Virus record (IMG/VR): IMGVR_UViG_3300034140_000002
Coordinates: 1 to 64,000 of that record
Length of the DNA stretch: 64,000 nt
Strand: one strand, 5' to 3'
Origin: a virus
In this document: positions 29,524-37,509 of the stretch, one piece after another
Layout of the letters: every line of letters starts with the position of its first letter
How positions within the stretch are numbered: the stretch's first letter is position 1
Notes under the pieces: model-generated
What the model was told of the DNA's origin: nothing
The model's input: the letters and a program-made list of their open reading frames with translations, nothing else
The model's database searches: none
Program-made: the position numbers and the translations under genes

Positions 29524-30476
29524 ACGATAACATGGAATGGCAAGTTGATGCTGTTAATCTTGCTAACACAGGTGCCCTATCATGGCGCGGGATTGCTAAG
29601 GCGCTGGGAGTCAGTAAGAGTACAGTGTCAGACTATCTGCGCAGCTATTACGGCACTCTGGCTGCTACGAATGGTGGGGATGTTAATGGGGAAGAAAAGC
29701 TTCCTACTCACTTAGTAATCTTTGACACTCAAGTACGTCCGGGGATTGATCTAGACTATCTACGTTGGATTGGCGAATACATTGTCCGCAAGAAGCCTGA
29801 TGTTATTGTTATGATTGGTGACCATGCAGATATGGAAAGCCTTAGCTCTTACGACAAGGGTAAGCGTTCTGCTGAGGGTAAGCGTGTGCAGGAGGATATC
29901 AATGCTGCTATTGACGGTATGCGGGAGTTGCTTGTACCTATGTATAGCCTACAAGTAAAGCAAAAGCTTGCTGGTGAGACTGTTTACAACCCCCGTATGG
30001 TGTTAACACTAGGTAACCATGAGCAAAGGGTTGAACGCCACGTAGATGCTAATCCAGAATTGTATGGGTTCTTAAGTATTGACGACTTGCAATACAAAGA
30101 GTTTGGATGGGAAGTATATCCTTTCCTCACTCCGGTAGAAATTGATGGTGTCTACTATTGCCATTATTTCCCTAACGTGATGACTGGCAAGCCTCTGGGC
30201 GGTACAGCAGCTAATATGCTTACTAAGATTGGCACCAGCTTCACTATGGGGCACCAGCAGCTTCTGGACATCGCTGTGCGTACTCTGCAAACTACTGGGC
30301 AGCAGCAATGGGGTGTGAAGTGTGGTAGCTCCTATGTGCACGATGAAAGTTATAAGGGCGTGCAGGGTAATAAGCATTGGAGGGGGATTATGGTTAAGCA
30401 TAACGTTAAAGACGGGAGCTATGATCCTCTTATGATTTCCATGGATTGGCTTAAAAAGGAATATTCAAATGTATAA
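29520..30476 (+). CDS. HTH-metallophosphoesterase fusion, 318 aa
   Basis: TTG start overlapping the previous stop (TTGA). Residues 20-45 are a helix-turn-helix (LSWRGIAKALGVSKSTVSDYLR). From residue 62 follows a calcineurin-like phosphoesterase: F-D-T-Q (where most members have D-x-H), G-D-H-A-D, G-N-H-E, H-Y-F and G-H-Q. The first metal motif therefore lacks the usual His. Fused HTH implies DNA contact; a role in processing DNA ends or regulating phage genes is possible. Nuclease activity is unproven. Confidence 0.75.
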   Translation: MNDNMEWQVDAVNLANTGALSWRGIAKALGVSKSTVSDYLRSYYGTLAATNGGDVNGEEKLPTHLVIFDTQVRPGIDLDYLRWIGEYIVRKKPDVIVMIGDHADMESLSSYDKGKRSAEGKRVQEDINAAIDGMRELLVPMYSLQVKQKLAGETVYNPRMVLTLGNHEQRVERHVDANPELYGFLSIDDLQYKEFGWEVYPFLTPVEIDGVYYCHYFPNVMTGKPLGGTAANMLTKIGTSFTMGHQQLLDIAVRTLQTTGQQQWGVKCGSSYVHDESYKGVQGNKHWRGIMVKHNVKDGSYDPLMISMDWLKKEYSNV

Positions 30477-30645
30477 AATTCACACCACAGATGTGGCTAT
30501 CCGCGAAGCATTTAAGAAGTTCCATGAGAATGCTTTGGAGTTCCCAGAAGACTTTAACGAGGACTACGCTAACTATAATAGTGACCAATACTCAGAACTA
30601 GTAACTAACTATTTCTTAGAACTCTTGGAAGATGCGAGTACATAA
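30469..30645 (+). CDS. Hypothetical acidic protein, 58 aa
   Basis: Begins in the last codons of the preceding gene. MYKIHTTDVAIREAFKKFHENALEFPEDF has two acidic helical segments. TAATG overlap with the next gene. Unknown. Confidence 0.6.
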   Translation: MYKIHTTDVAIREAFKKFHENALEFPEDFNEDYANYNSDQYSELVTNYFLELLEDAST

Positions 30646-30821
30646 TGACTGAAAAAGACTACAACATCTGCATTGGCAGAATCCTCGCAGGGCAAGCGCT
30701 CTCTGAAGATACGGCACAGAGTTTCATTAGCGTTCTTAACGCTTTTGAGAACTTGCTTGATGAAGGTGATCAAGATGATTACTTTGGCACCGAAGGTTGG
30801 CGGCATCGTATTTGGGATTAA
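30645..30821 (+). CDS. Hypothetical protein, 58 aa
   Basis: TAATG start. The end reads DDYFGTEGWRHRIWD, a tail seen in other small phage proteins by my recollection (D-x-F-G-T-E-G-W). Function unknown. It is the last gene before the next promoter. Confidence 0.6.
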   Translation: MTEKDYNICIGRILAGQALSEDTAQSFISVLNAFENLLDEGDQDDYFGTEGWRHRIWD

Positions 30822-30833
30822 GTTAAATAGCCC

Positions 30834-30862
30834 TTGTCCTTTCCAGACACACTCTGTATAAT
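30834..30862 (+). promoter_or_regulatory. Sigma70 promoter for the nucleotide-metabolism genes
   Basis: TTGTCC, 17 bases, TATAAT (exact -10). Start near 30869. TCTGTATAATA at the -10 end also occurs in the promoter at 24054. It drives MazG-like, NrdB and NrdA. Confidence 0.75.
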
Positions 30863-30900
30863 AGCTGCTGCAAGACAACAATTAATTAACAAGGAATCAC

Positions 30901-31422
30901 ATGAGCAATAATATTCAACAAGCGTATGAGCAAATCCGTAAGTGGTACAGCATCGCTGGCCGTCTCAATCATGCCAATCACGAAGCTGCCCTTGACGGTG
31001 TGCCACACCAATTAGAACTTATTGACGAAGAGTTGAAAGAAACTTTTACAGCATTTGAAGAACAGAATGTGGCAGAACTTGTAGACGGCACTTGCGACAT
31101 GTTCTTTGTAGTGTGCGGAGAGATGCTTCGTCTAGAGGCGATGGGTGTAAATATCGAGAAAGCTCTTGCACGAGTTTGTGAGAATAATATGACTAAGTAC
31201 CCATTGACCCATGAACATAAGCAAAATCCCGCTCTAGCCCCAGAAGGTTGTGAAGTGGTTTTTACCGATTATGGGCATGTTGTATACAAGCGACCTCTTG
31301 ATGGGAAAATCCTTAAGCCTACTAACTATACCCCTGTGAACCTTGTAGGTACATTCCCAGAAGATCTTTTTGGAACTTCTTTGGATGACAACTTCTTCTT
31401 TCAGGTTGGAGAAGATAAATAA
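30901..31422 (+). CDS. MazG-like NTP pyrophosphohydrolase
   Basis: 173 residues. All-alpha NTP-PPase pattern: E-E-L-K-E-T (metal site), then V-D-G-T-C-D-M-F-F-V-V-C-G, and N-N-M-T-K-Y-P after the second helix. Members hydrolyse (d)NTPs to NMPs; phage versions may remove aberrant nucleotides or affect ppGpp indirectly. The last 60 residues are an extension beyond the usual domain. It is the first gene of the ribonucleotide reductase operon. Confidence 0.78.
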   Translation: MSNNIQQAYEQIRKWYSIAGRLNHANHEAALDGVPHQLELIDEELKETFTAFEEQNVAELVDGTCDMFFVVCGEMLRLEAMGVNIEKALARVCENNMTKYPLTHEHKQNPALAPEGCEVVFTDYGHVVYKRPLDGKILKPTNYTPVNLVGTFPEDLFGTSLDDNFFFQVGEDK

Positions 31423-31970
31423 TGCGAGCCACAAGCCTCCGAGATATTTTGCTGGCCTTCCGTCCGGGGACTTTCCCTAACGAAGTTACAATGATCCACC
31501 CAGATAATGACGCTGCTATCGCCACTGTGCTAGAACAGATTGGCTATGACATCAATAAAGAGTGGGAGTACGTCCCCTCCAAACATCGTGATATGCAAGG
31601 TGTTGTAGCAATTGGTTTTATGGTGGTGGGAGAATACTCCCGAGAAGATAAGCATCGCCATTTCCTAGACGCTAATGACCGCATTATCCTTGCTGGACAA
31701 GATGATGCCTCTCTTGGTAAAGAATTGGCAGGGATGGCAGGACGTAGGAACACGTATAAGAACAATGATGAAACTGAGAACACTCGGCATAAGCCTGATG
31801 ATCCTCGTTATTATTCTGATGCTCAATTACTTGACTTAGGTTTCACCACTGGCAATGAGGAAGAGTGCGACCCTTTTGAGGGGGATTACATCGAGTCTGA
31901 CTGGGAGGATAATCTTCGCGCCATTAAAGTTTTAGAAGAAATCTGTGCTGCAATTCGTAAAGGAAACTAA
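31422..31970 (+). CDS. Hypothetical protein, 182 aa
   Basis: TAATG overlaps at both ends. Soluble, with D/E-rich C-terminus. Contains H-R-D-M, E-D-K-H-R-H-F-L, but no domain I recognise. Its position between the MazG-like gene and nrdB suggests nucleotide metabolism. Confidence 0.65.
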   Translation: MRATSLRDILLAFRPGTFPNEVTMIHPDNDAAIATVLEQIGYDINKEWEYVPSKHRDMQGVVAIGFMVVGEYSREDKHRHFLDANDRIILAGQDDASLGKELAGMAGRRNTYKNNDETENTRHKPDDPRYYSDAQLLDLGFTTGNEEECDPFEGDYIESDWEDNLRAIKVLEEICAAIRKGN

Positions 31971-32965
31971 TGTCAAAACTACCGCGTATTAAAACGCCTA
32001 CAGATAGTTACGTAGTACACTACCCTCAGTTCATTGAGATGGCTAACACTCAGCTTGAGAAGTGCTTTTGGACAAGTAGTGAGATTGCAATCGAAAAAGA
32101 TAAGCAGGATATGCTTGTTAATATGACTGAGGCTGAGAAGCATGCTGTTACCACTGCGCTCAAGCTGTTCGTTAAATATGAAATCTTTGTTGGCACTGAG
32201 TATTGGTTGAACAAGGTATTGGTGCAATACCCTCGCCCAGAGATTCAGCGCATGGCATCTGTGTTTGGTATGATGGAGCTTGCAGTACATGCACCTTTCT
32301 ATAATAAACTTAATGAAGTCTTGGGCCTTAACACTGAGGAATTTTATACTAGCTATGTCGACGATCCTATTCTTAAGGCTCGTGTTGACTTTCTGGATAG
32401 TGCTGTGGATAGTGACGATGAGCTTTTGTCCCTAGCTGCTTTTAGTATCATTGAAGGTGCTGTGTTGTTTAGTAGCTTTGCTATGTTTAAGAATTTCCAG
32501 AGCAATGGTAACAATCTTATCAGCAACACTGTTCGCGGCATCAACCAGAGTGTTATTGATGAAGGTTTGCATCAGCAAGCAGGGGCTGCACTGTTTAAGG
32601 TAGTTCTTAAAGAGAGTAAGCTTAGCGCAGAAGATAAGGCTGCACTGTTTGAGCGTATTCAGGTTGTTGCTAAAGTTATTGGTGAGCATGAAGAACGTAT
32701 CAATGATATGCTGTTTGAGAAGGGTGCTCCTCGTGGTGGCTATACTCTGGAGTCAGCCAAAGCGTTTGCCCGTAGCCGAGTTAATGTGTGCCTTAGCGAT
32801 TTAGGAGTTGGACCTGTGTTCCCAGTTGAGCCTAATCCCGTAGCAGACTGGTTCTACACAAGTGTGCAAGGCTACCAGCAGATTGACTTCTTCACAGGAG
32901 TTGGTCGTGAGTACCAGCGTGGCTGGAATGAGAAGAATTTTGAGTGGAAGGTAGCGGATGAGTGA
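31970..32965 (+). CDS. nrdB: Class I ribonucleotide reductase, small subunit
   Basis: 331 residues. Provides the radical cofactor to NrdA for reducing ribonucleotides. Metal-site helices visible: K-Y-E-I-F-V-G-T-E-Y-W; E103-L-A-V-H107-A-P-F-Y111 (Tyr at the radical position, four after His); I-I-E-G-A-V-L-F-S-S-F; and D-E-G-L-H. Glu103 is four residues before His107, whereas E. coli NrdB has E-x-x-H. The start is in a TAATG overlap and the stop overlaps nrdA by 8 bases. Firm family assignment. Confidence 0.92.
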   Translation: MSKLPRIKTPTDSYVVHYPQFIEMANTQLEKCFWTSSEIAIEKDKQDMLVNMTEAEKHAVTTALKLFVKYEIFVGTEYWLNKVLVQYPRPEIQRMASVFGMMELAVHAPFYNKLNEVLGLNTEEFYTSYVDDPILKARVDFLDSAVDSDDELLSLAAFSIIEGAVLFSSFAMFKNFQSNGNNLISNTVRGINQSVIDEGLHQQAGAALFKVVLKESKLSAEDKAALFERIQVVAKVIGEHEERINDMLFEKGAPRGGYTLESAKAFARSRVNVCLSDLGVGPVFPVEPNPVADWFYTSVQGYQQIDFFTGVGREYQRGWNEKNFEWKVADE

Positions 32966-34697
32966 TAATTTGTATGAGCAACTGAGCGAAGAACGTAAGC
33001 AGGGTCAGATTGACGGCACCATTCCAGATTGGATGAGTACTAGCGGTTATCAGATGTTCAAGCAGAAGTATCTGTATGAGGCTGCTAATCCTCGTGAGCA
33101 ATTTATGAGAATTGCTAAGACGGCTGCTAAACATGCGCCAGCGCAAGCCCCTATGCACACCACCGAATTCATTGGTGACGAAGAACATCGTATTGCTTAT
33201 TGGACGGAGGAGTTCTTTCATGTACTCTGGAATGGCTACGTAGCATGCTCAACTCCGGTGCTCGCTAACATGGGCACTCAACGGGGTTGCCCTGTAAGCT
33301 GCGCAGGCTCTGTTGTAGATGACAGCATTGAAGGCTTCTATGATGGCTACCGTGAGATTGCTATCCTCACTAAGCAAGGCTTCGGAACTGCTACGGACTT
33401 GTCAGACATTCGCAAGCGTGGAAGTCCTATCAGTGCTGGAGGTAAGGCGTCTGGTGTGCTCCCAGTTATTAAGCACTTTGTGCAGGACATGCGCGATGTG
33501 GCACAAGGAACAGCACGCCGTGGTGCATGGGCAGGCTACCTTGACATCCAGCATGGAGATTTCTGGGAAGTTATTCAGTATCTTGAGGAGCAACCTGACG
33601 ACTTGAACATTGGTTGGATTATCACTGACAAGTTTATTGCCAAGCTCCAAAAGGGTAACAAGGAAGCTATTAAGCGATACCAACGTGCCCTCAAGGCTAA
33701 GATGATTTTCGGTAAGGGGTATTTCTTCTTTATAGACAAGGTTAACCGCCAACGTCCTGAGATGTACAAAGACTTGGGGCTGATGGTTAAAGCCAGTCAG
33801 CTTTGTACAGAGATTTTCCTGCATAGCGATTTGGAGCACACCTACACTTGCGTACTGGCATGGATGAATCTTACTAAGGCTCACTTGTGGGAAAATACTG
33901 ATGCTGTGTTTGTGGCTACAGTGTTCCTTGACTGCGTTGTGTCAGAGTTCTTGGAGCAAGCTCGCAACATCCGTGGCATGGAGAAGGCTGTGAGGGCCAC
34001 TGAGAAGGGCCGTGCTATTGGCCTTGGTGCGGGTGGTTTCCACACTTACTTGCAGGCTAACGGATTTGAGTGGGGTGGGATTGACGCTCACTTGTTCAAT
34101 GGGCGTGTCTTTAAGCACATTGATGAAGAGTCTTTGAAGGCGTCTCAGTGGCTTGCTAAAGAGCTTGGAGAGCCTGAGTGGTGTAAAGGATATGGCTTGC
34201 GCTTCACTCACCGGATGGCAGTGGCTCCTACAAAGAGCACGGCGCTTATCTACGGAGGAATTAGTGAGGGCATTAACCCAGATATTGCTATGAGCTTCAC
34301 ACAGCTTACAGCAGCCGGGGAAGTGGACCGTGTTAATCCTACTCTGCTTGCACTCATTAAGAGTAAAGGTCTTGACATAGAAGCTTGCATCAAAGATACT
34401 GTGCAGAGTCAGGGTAGTGTGCAGCATGTAGATTGGCTGACGGAAGATGAGAAGCGTGTGTTTAAGACGGCCTTTGAGATTAACCAGAGAGATATTCTCA
34501 GGTTGGCAGCAACCCGGCAACGCTACATCGATCAGGGGCAGTCCACCAATCTGTTCTTTGCAGGTAATGCTGATGAGAAGCTTATCTCTGAAATTCATCA
34601 GGAAGCTTTTGAGAATGAGAACATTCTTAGTTTGTATTATGTGTACAGTAGCAGAGGTGTAGTTAGTAGCAGTAGTGAGTGCGCTAGCTGTATGTAA
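32958..34697 (+). CDS. nrdA: Class I ribonucleotide reductase, large subunit
   Basis: 579 residues, short for NrdA (usually above 700) because there is no N-terminal ATP-cone, so no dATP allosteric off-switch. Catalytic residues seen: C-P-V-S-C-A-G (one of the redox pair), S-Q281-L-C283-T-E285 (thiyl radical Cys and Glu; Gln replaces the usual Asn), C-V-L-A-W-M-N-L, and L-Y-Y for radical transfer. The C-terminal E-C-A-S-C-M provides the pair that reduces the active site. It forms ribonucleotide reductase with the adjacent NrdB. Confidence 0.92.
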   Translation: MSDNLYEQLSEERKQGQIDGTIPDWMSTSGYQMFKQKYLYEAANPREQFMRIAKTAAKHAPAQAPMHTTEFIGDEEHRIAYWTEEFFHVLWNGYVACSTPVLANMGTQRGCPVSCAGSVVDDSIEGFYDGYREIAILTKQGFGTATDLSDIRKRGSPISAGGKASGVLPVIKHFVQDMRDVAQGTARRGAWAGYLDIQHGDFWEVIQYLEEQPDDLNIGWIITDKFIAKLQKGNKEAIKRYQRALKAKMIFGKGYFFFIDKVNRQRPEMYKDLGLMVKASQLCTEIFLHSDLEHTYTCVLAWMNLTKAHLWENTDAVFVATVFLDCVVSEFLEQARNIRGMEKAVRATEKGRAIGLGAGGFHTYLQANGFEWGGIDAHLFNGRVFKHIDEESLKASQWLAKELGEPEWCKGYGLRFTHRMAVAPTKSTALIYGGISEGINPDIAMSFTQLTAAGEVDRVNPTLLALIKSKGLDIEACIKDTVQSQGSVQHVDWLTEDEKRVFKTAFEINQRDILRLAATRQRYIDQGQSTNLFFAGNADEKLISEIHQEAFENENILSLYYVYSSRGVVSSSSECASCM

Positions 34698-34704
34698 ATA
34701 GTTG

Positions 34705-34733
34705 TTGACAACCCTTCGGTAGCAGAGTAAAAT
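34705..34733 (+). promoter_or_regulatory. Sigma70 promoter
   Basis: TTGACA, 17 bases, TAAAAT; start near 34740. It lies directly after nrdA and is followed by an AGGAGG ribosome binding site for the next gene. Confidence 0.8.
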
Positions 34734-34761
34734 TCTGTTATCGAAGCTTAAGGAGGATGTG

Positions 34762-35121
34762 ATGTTTGAATGGTGGCACAATCTAGGTCTGAGTGAGCCT
34801 GTAATTACCCTGCGTGAAACGCTGCTTGAGGATGAGTGGGAGGCTTCTCTTGCAAATGGGCTAGTCCCCAACCCATTCTATCGTTCTTGTGAACTTAAAA
34901 GTTCAAAACACAAACTGATCTTAAGCTTTGACCAAGGAAGTAACTATTTTCAGCAGCGCATAGACGGATTTCCTTGGATGACAGCACGAGAAGCTAAAGT
35001 TATCTACAAGTTAGCAGTCAAACGGTGGGATGGACTGCGCAAAGCTGAGAAAGACGCTAAACATAAACAGCAACGTGCCGAATTTGCAAAGAAGATTGGA
35101 GCACCTAGTGGATTGGTATGA
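34762..35121 (+). CDS. Hypothetical protein, 119 aa
   Basis: Perfect AGGAGG five bases before the ATG and a strong promoter upstream, so good expression. N-terminal aromatic (MFEWWHNLGLSEP), C-terminal basic helix (LAVKRWDGLRKAEKDAKHKQQRAEFAKKIG). Function unknown. Confidence 0.7.
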   Translation: MFEWWHNLGLSEPVITLRETLLEDEWEASLANGLVPNPFYRSCELKSSKHKLILSFDQGSNYFQQRIDGFPWMTAREAKVIYKLAVKRWDGLRKAEKDAKHKQQRAEFAKKIGAPSGLV

Positions 35122-35257
35122 CAAAGCAGAGCAAGAGATTGACGACGATCTTGAGCGAGGATTTATTACAGCAGCCGAGCATCGGCAAGCCTTACGAGAA
35201 CTCCGTCAGGAATATCAAGAGCACGAACGTGAAGAGAGTGGCAATGACTTCTATTAA
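35108..35257 (+). CDS. Small coiled-coil protein, 49 aa, GTG start
   Basis: Different frame from the upstream gene, overlapping it by 14 bases; GGAG precedes the GTG. D-D-D-L-E-R-G-F-I-T-A-A-E-H-R-Q-A-L-R-E-L-R-Q-E-Y follows a pattern of short phage helical proteins (L-x-x-G-x-I-x-x-x-E-x-x-x-x-x-x-E-L). Codon use fits better than a rival frame that starts at 35118. Confidence 0.55.
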   Translation: MDWYDKAEQEIDDDLERGFITAAEHRQALRELRQEYQEHEREESGNDFY

Positions 35258-35411
35258 ACACACGCTGCAAGCACTTCTCTATTTCTTCTGCTGCGTACTC
35301 CTCTTATGGATTGTACTCAGTGGCACAGTAGTAGTGGCAGCAATTATGATTCCGTTCTTGTGTGTGCAAGACGCAATGAAACTTTTTAACAATAAACAAA
35401 AGGGTAAATGA
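35244..35411 (+). CDS. Single-pass membrane protein, 55 aa
   Basis: MTSIKHTLQALLYFFCCVLLLWIVL...AAIMIPFLCV: a long hydrophobic stretch that may span twice, then a Lys-rich tail (MKLFNNKQKGK). Begins inside the end of the preceding gene. Role unknown. Confidence 0.6.
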   Translation: MTSIKHTLQALLYFFCCVLLLWIVLSGTVVVAAIMIPFLCVQDAMKLFNNKQKGK

Positions 35412-35665
35412 TGAGCATCAAGCGTAACGAAGGTGAAAGCTTTGCAGACTTTAAAGAGCGTCGTATCAGCGACAACGAGCAGACACGTTTGGCACTGAAG
35501 CCTAAGCTGTTTTGGAATAGCTATTATGATGGCACGTACACTAACGGTGAGCGGAATGAGGGTTTCAAGCGCTTGGTAGGTAGTCGTCAAGCTAAGAAGA
35601 TGACTAAGATGGACAAACGTAATGGTAAGGCTAATATTTCTAAACTGAATGAGAAAGCACAATAA
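35411..35665 (+). CDS. Hypothetical basic protein, 84 aa
   Basis: Start at the second of two adjacent ATGs because of the spacing to AAGGG. MSIKRNEGESFADFKERRISDNEQTR... then K-P-K-L-F-W-N-S-Y-Y-D-G-T-Y. Lys/Arg-rich end. Unknown. Confidence 0.65.
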   Translation: MSIKRNEGESFADFKERRISDNEQTRLALKPKLFWNSYYDGTYTNGERNEGFKRLVGSRQAKKMTKMDKRNGKANISKLNEKAQ

Positions 35666-36024
35666 TGACTACACTAGTTGAATACAGCCGCGAGATTGCC
35701 CCTAAGGTACGCAAGCTTCTGGAACTGAAAGAAACTCTCAAGGATGGCGTAGCAGATGATGCTAAAGTGATTGAATTAAAAGAGGAGATTGCCGACATCA
35801 ATGCACAGATTAAGCAACACATTGAAGACAACGAGTCTCAGCTTGTCCGAGAGATTAAAGACCTTGAGACGGATATTAAGCTCGCTATCAAGGCTGCTGC
35901 TAAGGGTACGGATTACAAGCCCGCTGAGTTGAAAGGTTTCTTTGAGGCTCGTGCTAAGGAGAAGGTAGCTGTGGTTGTAGATAAGGGTGCTCTGTTTGAG
36001 CAGCTTGAGAGTGAGTTGTCGTGA
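35665..36024 (+). CDS. Coiled-coil hypothetical protein, 119 aa
   Basis: TAATG overlap. Long heptad-patterned helix (VRKLLELKETLKDGVADDAKVIELKEEIADINAQIKQ), followed by a basic patch. Possibly a structural or regulatory adaptor. No family recognised. Confidence 0.7.
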   Translation: MTTLVEYSREIAPKVRKLLELKETLKDGVADDAKVIELKEEIADINAQIKQHIEDNESQLVREIKDLETDIKLAIKAAAKGTDYKPAELKGFFEARAKEKVAVVVDKGALFEQLESELS

Positions 36025-36227
36025 TGGGTATGCCTATTATACCTGTGAGCAAGTACGATGGAAGTAGGGTTTTTCAGGTAAGCGAAGATTTGGTAGTCAG
36101 GGCTGTTTATACTGAGTGTATGGATGGTGTGCTGCGACCTATCAAATTCAAGCAACAAGATGATCTTATTACAATTAAGATTGATCCAATTGGTAAGTTG
36201 TACTTTCGTTATAAAAACAACCAATAG
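36024..36227 (+). CDS. Hypothetical beta protein, 67 aa, last rightward gene
   Basis: TGATG overlap at the start. MGMPIIPVSKYDGSRVFQVSEDLVVRAVYTECMDG is mostly strand. It is the last gene before the convergent terminator. Function unknown. Confidence 0.6.
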   Translation: MGMPIIPVSKYDGSRVFQVSEDLVVRAVYTECMDGVLRPIKFKQQDDLITIKIDPIGKLYFRYKNNQ

Positions 36228-36228
36228 C

Positions 36229-36261
36229 AAAAAGCCCCTAATCCCGCAAAGGACTAAGGGC
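36229..36261 (-). terminator. Terminator of the late operon
   Basis: Minus strand: GCCCTTAGTCC-6-GGATTAGGGGC, nine of eleven paired, followed by TTTTT. It ends the leftward-transcribed late genes just past the spanins and meets the rightward block. Two further small hairpins (36268-36297) adjoin it. Confidence 0.85.
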
Positions 36262-36296
36262 ATAAAACCTCACACGAGGCTTCCTCTACCGGAGGA

Positions 36297-36572
36297 TTAC
36301 TTTTGCGACTCTACAGCTTTGATGAGCTTATCCATCTTATCTGAGCAAGCCCAGAAGATAGTAGCATTATCTGTATGAGCCTTGATTTGTGCCTTCCCAT
36401 CTAATCCTTCAACGGGCTGGATCGGAAGGCATTTCTGCGTCAGGTTTGGTGGGACTGGTTCCCGAGATGGCTTCGTTAATGATCCGCAACCCGTCATCAT
36501 CGAGACAGATATTCCGGTAAACATCACGAGTAACAACTTTTTCAACTTGCTTAGTGATAACCCTTGCATCAT
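36297..36572 (-). CDS. Outer-membrane spanin (Rz1-like lipoprotein)
   Basis: 91 residues. N-terminal signal with lipobox (SVSMMTGC, Cys28 region) for lipoprotein attachment, then a Pro-rich, soluble periplasmic part. It overlaps the i-spanin gene in another frame for 164 bases, the classical nested Rz/Rz1 layout. With Rz it fuses inner and outer membranes after the peptidoglycan is cut. Two adjacent ATGs at the start are alternatives. Confidence 0.82.
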   Translation of the reverse strand: MMQGLSLSKLKKLLLVMFTGISVSMMTGCGSLTKPSREPVPPNLTQKCLPIQPVEGLDGKAQIKAHTDNATIFWACSDKMDKLIKAVESQK

Positions 36573-36771
36573 CCTGCCTCTTATTCTTTAGTTCTTCATA
36601 TTCAATTGAAAGCTTGTTATATTCGGCGCGTTGCTTGCCGTCCAACTCACGTTGAATAACTTCTTGATCAGCCTTGTAAGCATCTACAGCCCTATCACCA
36701 ATCTCTGCATACAGCCACCAGCATAAGCCAGTGACTACGATTGCAATTAGAATTTTAATCTGGAGTAACAT
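36409..36771 (-). CDS. Inner-membrane spanin (Rz-like)
   Basis: 120 residues. N-terminal signal anchor (residues 6-22, ILIAIVVTGLCWWLYA), then a long helical periplasmic domain (DGKQRAEYNKLSIEYEELKNKRQDD). Pairs with the lipoprotein above to span the periplasm. Its 5' end overlaps the holin gene by 17 bases. Confidence 0.8.
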   Translation of the reverse strand: MLLQIKILIAIVVTGLCWWLYAEIGDRAVDAYKADQEVIQRELDGKQRAEYNKLSIEYEELKNKRQDDARVITKQVEKVVTRDVYRNICLDDDGLRIINEAISGTSPTKPDAEMPSDPAR

Positions 36772-37015
36772 TCTTTTCCTTAATAGTGTCTATCCCAAAT
36801 TTGACCACTCGTGCAACGCCCACAAGGGCTGTAGCATAGGGCACCCAGTTTGGGGGCAACCATAGCACCATCTCCGGTACGTAGGCTTGTAAGCCCGCTA
36901 GGACGGTTATCACAGTGATTAGTTGCAGAGAGAGGAATTTGTAGGCTGTCTTAAAATCTGGAATGAGTTTCACAGATACGACAGGCACTTTTACTACTTC
37001 GATTTCTTTGGTCAT
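36755..37015 (-). CDS. Putative holin, 86 aa
   Basis: Two hydrophobic segments, residues about 27-46 (LSLQLITVITVLAGLQAYVP) and 58-73 (YATALVGVARVVKF), separated by a Trp/Pro turn (LPPNW), with charged ends. Fits a class II/DUF7940-type holin. It lies between the endolysin and spanin genes, the standard cassette. ATGA overlap with the endolysin stop. Confidence 0.7.
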   Translation of the reverse strand: MTKEIEVVKVPVVSVKLIPDFKTAYKFLSLQLITVITVLAGLQAYVPEMVLWLPPNWVPYATALVGVARVVKFGIDTIKEKNVTPD

Positions 37016-37428
37016 TTTATTTTAGCTCCGTTACGTAGTTGTTCTAGGGTTAGGCCACCCGTGTATTGAAGGTGTGGTTTGTCGGGAAAGGAAGACCAGT
37101 CGCCACCCCATTCTAATCCCACTGTCTTAGCGATAGCGCCACAGCGATCAAATAGTTTAGTGTCGTTCCAATCAATCTTCCCGAACTTAAGTGGTGCGAA
37201 GTCGAAAGCGCATTTGAAATTGTGCCAGCTATACCCGCCCTTAGCGTTAGTAATACGCTTACCAGCAGTGGTGCGACCCTGAGCGTACAAAGCATTCTGC
37301 GATTCGATGTCACGATAGGTGGATGTGATAATAACATCAATGCCTTGGTCCTTGCATGCTGCAATAAATTTAGTAGCCATCATCATCACTTTAGGATGGA
37401 GGTCCGAGAGGCTGCGCGAGTTAATCAT
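37012..37428 (-). CDS. Endolysin, M15 L-alanyl-D-glutamate peptidase
   Basis: 138 residues. M15/VanY metal site: S-W-H69-N-F-K-C-A-F-D76 and P-H119-L-Q, with Glu106 in G-L-E-W-G-G-D-W as catalytic base; T-S-T-Y-R is the usual N-terminal motif. This is the T5-type endolysin, which cuts the peptide stem of peptidoglycan. No signal sequence, so a holin is needed. Strong AAAGGAAATAAA upstream. Confidence 0.9.
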   Translation of the reverse strand: MINSRSLSDLHPKVMMMATKFIAACKDQGIDVIITSTYRDIESQNALYAQGRTTAGKRITNAKGGYSWHNFKCAFDFAPLKFGKIDWNDTKLFDRCGAIAKTVGLEWGGDWSSFPDKPHLQYTGGLTLEQLRNGAKIK

Positions 37429-37457
37429 ATTTTATTTCCTTTAAGGTAGAATAGTGT

Positions 37458-37483
37458 GAAAAGCAGCCCGTCTTATAGCGGGC
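37458..37483 (-). terminator. Possible terminator before the endolysin
   Basis: Minus strand: GCCCG-CTATAAGA-CGGGC then TGCTTTTC. A five-pair GC stem with a modest U-run. Located between the gene at 37510-37809 and the endolysin; may only partly stop transcription. Confidence 0.45.
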
Positions 37484-37509
37484 TTGGTGTTTCTATTAGA
37501 TGTTAAAAA

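Noticed and set aside
33942-34871. Minus-strand frame of 309 codons opposite nrdA
   Set aside because: Shadow of nrdA; crosses its stop and a promoter; no domain seen.
35118-35243. Upstream in-frame extension of the 55-aa membrane protein
   Set aside because: The region is better coded in the other frame (35108-35257), which has acidic helical character and a GTG with GGAG.
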